Assembly (NCBI GenBank): GCA_021805725.1
Contig: JAJZEH010000064.1
Location: 1-7,454, forward strand
Length of the DNA: 7,454 nucleotides
Source: Pseudomonadota bacterium
Lineage (GTDB): Bacteria; Pseudomonadota; Gammaproteobacteria; Burkholderiales; Ferrovaceae
Direction: 5' to 3'
Position 1 is the stretch's first letter; every line of letters starts with the position of its first letter. Below are positions 5,992-7,454 of the stretch, piece by piece. The notes under the pieces are model-generated. The model saw nothing but the letters and a program-made list of their open reading frames with translations, was not told the DNA's origin and ran no database searches. Both the position numbers and the translations under genes were made by a program.

Positions 5992-6702
5992 ATGGTTACC
6001 TCCACGCAAACCGTCAATCCTGCCACCACGCTGATCAATTCCCTCAATAGCGCCAACAGCTCCCTCGCCAGTAACAGCAGCACGGGAGCCGGCTCCAGCA
6101 CGAGCACTGCCGGATTGCAGAACAGCTTCATGACATTGCTGGTTGCGCAATTGCAAAACCAGGACCCCATGAACCCGATGGACAGCTCGCAGATGACCTC
6201 GCAACTGGCCCAAATCAGTACGGTGGATGGCATCAATACGCTCAATTCAACCCTGCAGGCCTTGAGTTCCAGCATGGGGACGAGCCAATCCGTATCCGCA
6301 GCCACCAGTCTGATCGGCCACAACGTGCTGGTTCCTGGTTCAAGCATCAATCTCACGGCCAATACCCCTGCCATAGCCGGGGTTCAGCTCAGCCAGCCGG
6401 TGGATGGCCTGGTGGTAAAAATCCAGGATGGCAGCGGTAAAACGGTGCGCACCTTGCAATTGGGCGCCCAGCAGGCCGGGGTCATTCCCTTCTCCTGGGA
6501 CGGCAAGACCGACTCAGGATCGAGTGCTGCGGCTGGCACCTATCATATCGTCGCCACAGCAGTCCAGGCCGGCAATAGCGTGCCGGCCACCACACTGTCC
6601 TATGGCGCAGTCGATTCAGTCACGCTGGGTGCACAAGGCGCCTCCCTGAATCTGGGCACCCTGGGTACCGCCGCACTCTCTTCAGTCGTTATGGTCAAGT
6701 AG
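5992..6702 (+). CDS. flgD: Flagellar hook assembly (hook cap) protein FlgD
   Basis: FlgD caps the growing hook and directs FlgE polymerisation. It is later replaced by the hook-filament junction proteins. The 236-residue length matches the family (E. coli 231). A Ser/Thr/Asn-rich, low-complexity N-terminus (1-40) precedes the conserved core LQNSFMTLLVAQLQNQDP (about 42-59) and MNPMDSSQMTSQLAQISTVD. The second half is the beta-rich FlgD Ig/tudor-like cap domain, with GQ/GxVIPFSWDGKTDSG (near 156-172) and AAGTYHIVATA, where the FlgD-family WDGxxxxG motif is visible. AGGA at 5979-5982 (overlapping the flgC stop) lies 9 bases before ATG 5992 as ribosome site. It sits between flgC and flgE, the standard order. 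Confidence 0.95.
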   Translation: MVTSTQTVNPATTLINSLNSANSSLASNSSTGAGSSTSTAGLQNSFMTLLVAQLQNQDPMNPMDSSQMTSQLAQISTVDGINTLNSTLQALSSSMGTSQSVSAATSLIGHNVLVPGSSINLTANTPAIAGVQLSQPVDGLVVKIQDGSGKTVRTLQLGAQQAGVIPFSWDGKTDSGSSAAAGTYHIVATAVQAGNSVPATTLSYGAVDSVTLGAQGASLNLGTLGTAALSSVVMVK

Positions 6703-6718
6703 CAATTAGGGGAAAAAC

Positions 6719-7454
6719 ATGGGATTTCAACAAGGATTAAGCGGTCTTGATGGGGCAACCAGCCAACTGGATGCCATTGGCAACAATATCGCCAACGCCA
6801 ATACGGTTGGGTTCAAGGCATCCACTGCCGAGTTTTCGGATGTTTACGCAGCGTCCCTGAATGGTTCGGGCGCCAGCCAAACGGGGATCGGAACCAAACT
6901 ATCCACGATTGCTCAACAGTTCTCCCAGGGCAATATCACTGCATCCAATAGCCCGCTGGATATGGCCATCAACGGCCAGGGGTTTTTTCGCATGAGCCAG
7001 AACGGCACCATCTCCTACAGCCGTGATGGCCAGTTCCAGCTCGACAAAAACGGGTATCTCGTCAACGCCCAGGGACTACAGCTGACTGGCTATCAGGCCA
7101 GCAACAGTGGCGCGATCGTCGCCGCCACACCCGTGCCGCTGATGATTCCAACAGCCAATCTGAGCCCGAGTGCAACCAGCACCGCAACCGTGGGCCTTAA
7201 TCTGAATTCAGGCTCTACGGTGCCGACTGCGGGCACATTCAACCCCACGGATCCGACTTCTTTCAACAACTCCACTTCGATGACGGTCTATGACAGTCTG
7301 GGTAACAGTCACGTGGTCACAATGTATTTTGCCCTGGCCAGTTCAACCACTACCCCCCCCGCGCTTGCGAGTACAACGGCCTCGTCGACCTGGAACACTT
7401 ACCTCACAGTAGATGGCACTGCCGTGCCGGGTACTCCTGCCCCAGCCCTGGGCC
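6719..7454 (+). CDS. flgE: Flagellar hook protein FlgE, N-terminal part (3' truncated)
   Basis: FlgE is the subunit of the flexible hook. The frame runs from ATG 6719 to the window edge (245 codons, no stop), more than half of a typical FlgE of about 400 residues or more. AGGGGA at 6708-6713 is an excellent ribosome site 5 bases upstream. Family marks are MGFQQGLSGLDGATSQLDAI with GNNIANANTVGFKAS (residues 21-35, the rod/hook N-terminal motif), SNSPLDMAINGQGFFRM (77-92), YSRDGQFQLDKNGYLVNAQG (100-119) and the start of domain D1/D2 with SMTVYDSLGNSH (187-198). The Ser/Thr/Ala-rich segment after about residue 205 is variable in the family and contains a C8 run (7353-7360) encoding Pro-Pro. It follows flgD after a 16-base gap. 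Confidence 0.95.
   Translation, partial: MGFQQGLSGLDGATSQLDAIGNNIANANTVGFKASTAEFSDVYAASLNGSGASQTGIGTKLSTIAQQFSQGNITASNSPLDMAINGQGFFRMSQNGTISYSRDGQFQLDKNGYLVNAQGLQLTGYQASNSGAIVAATPVPLMIPTANLSPSATSTATVGLNLNSGSTVPTAGTFNPTDPTSFNNSTSMTVYDSLGNSHVVTMYFALASSTTTPPALASTTASSTWNTYLTVDGTAVPGTPAPALG

Overview
The window looks like part of a motility and chemotaxis locus from a GC-rich proteobacterium. A betaproteobacterium is most likely, judging from the FlgB/FlgC/FlgE sequences and from flgA being divergent from flgBCDE, but the sequence alone does not fix the genus. There are no tRNA or rRNA genes, no CRISPR array and no insertion sequences that I can see.

Layout. (1) Bases 2-316 are the 3' end of cheB, the chemotaxis methylesterase. 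(2) Bases 391-4330 hold a tight three-gene operon on the + strand that is not a standard flagellar or chemotaxis module: a group II PLP-dependent decarboxylase (391-1845), a protein with a helical TPR-like N-terminus and a RimK-like ATP-grasp C-terminus (1842-2993), and a class V aminotransferase / cysteine desulfurase-fold PLP enzyme (2990-4330). Each downstream start codon overlaps the upstream stop codon by 4 bases (GTGA, then ATGA), so the three are probably translationally coupled and co-functional. (3) flgA (4320-5018, - strand) is tail-to-tail with the operon, overlapping it by 11 bases within a small inverted repeat. (4) A 144-base divergent intergenic region (5019-5162) must carry the flgA and flgB promoters. 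(5) flgB, flgC, flgD and the start of flgE run on the + strand from 5163 to the window edge.

How it works together. FlgB and FlgC are proximal rod proteins, FlgD is the hook cap, FlgE is the hook subunit, and FlgA is the periplasmic chaperone for P-ring assembly. CheB resets receptor methylation. The inserted trio has the parts of a small pathway: an amino acid decarboxylase, an ATP-dependent carboxylate-amine ligase and a second PLP enzyme. I cannot assign its substrate or product. It sits beside flgA where flgM and flgN lie in several relatives. It is the best candidate here for an undescribed system, either a small-molecule or peptide-like pathway or a modification system that happens to lie in, or serves, the motility locus.
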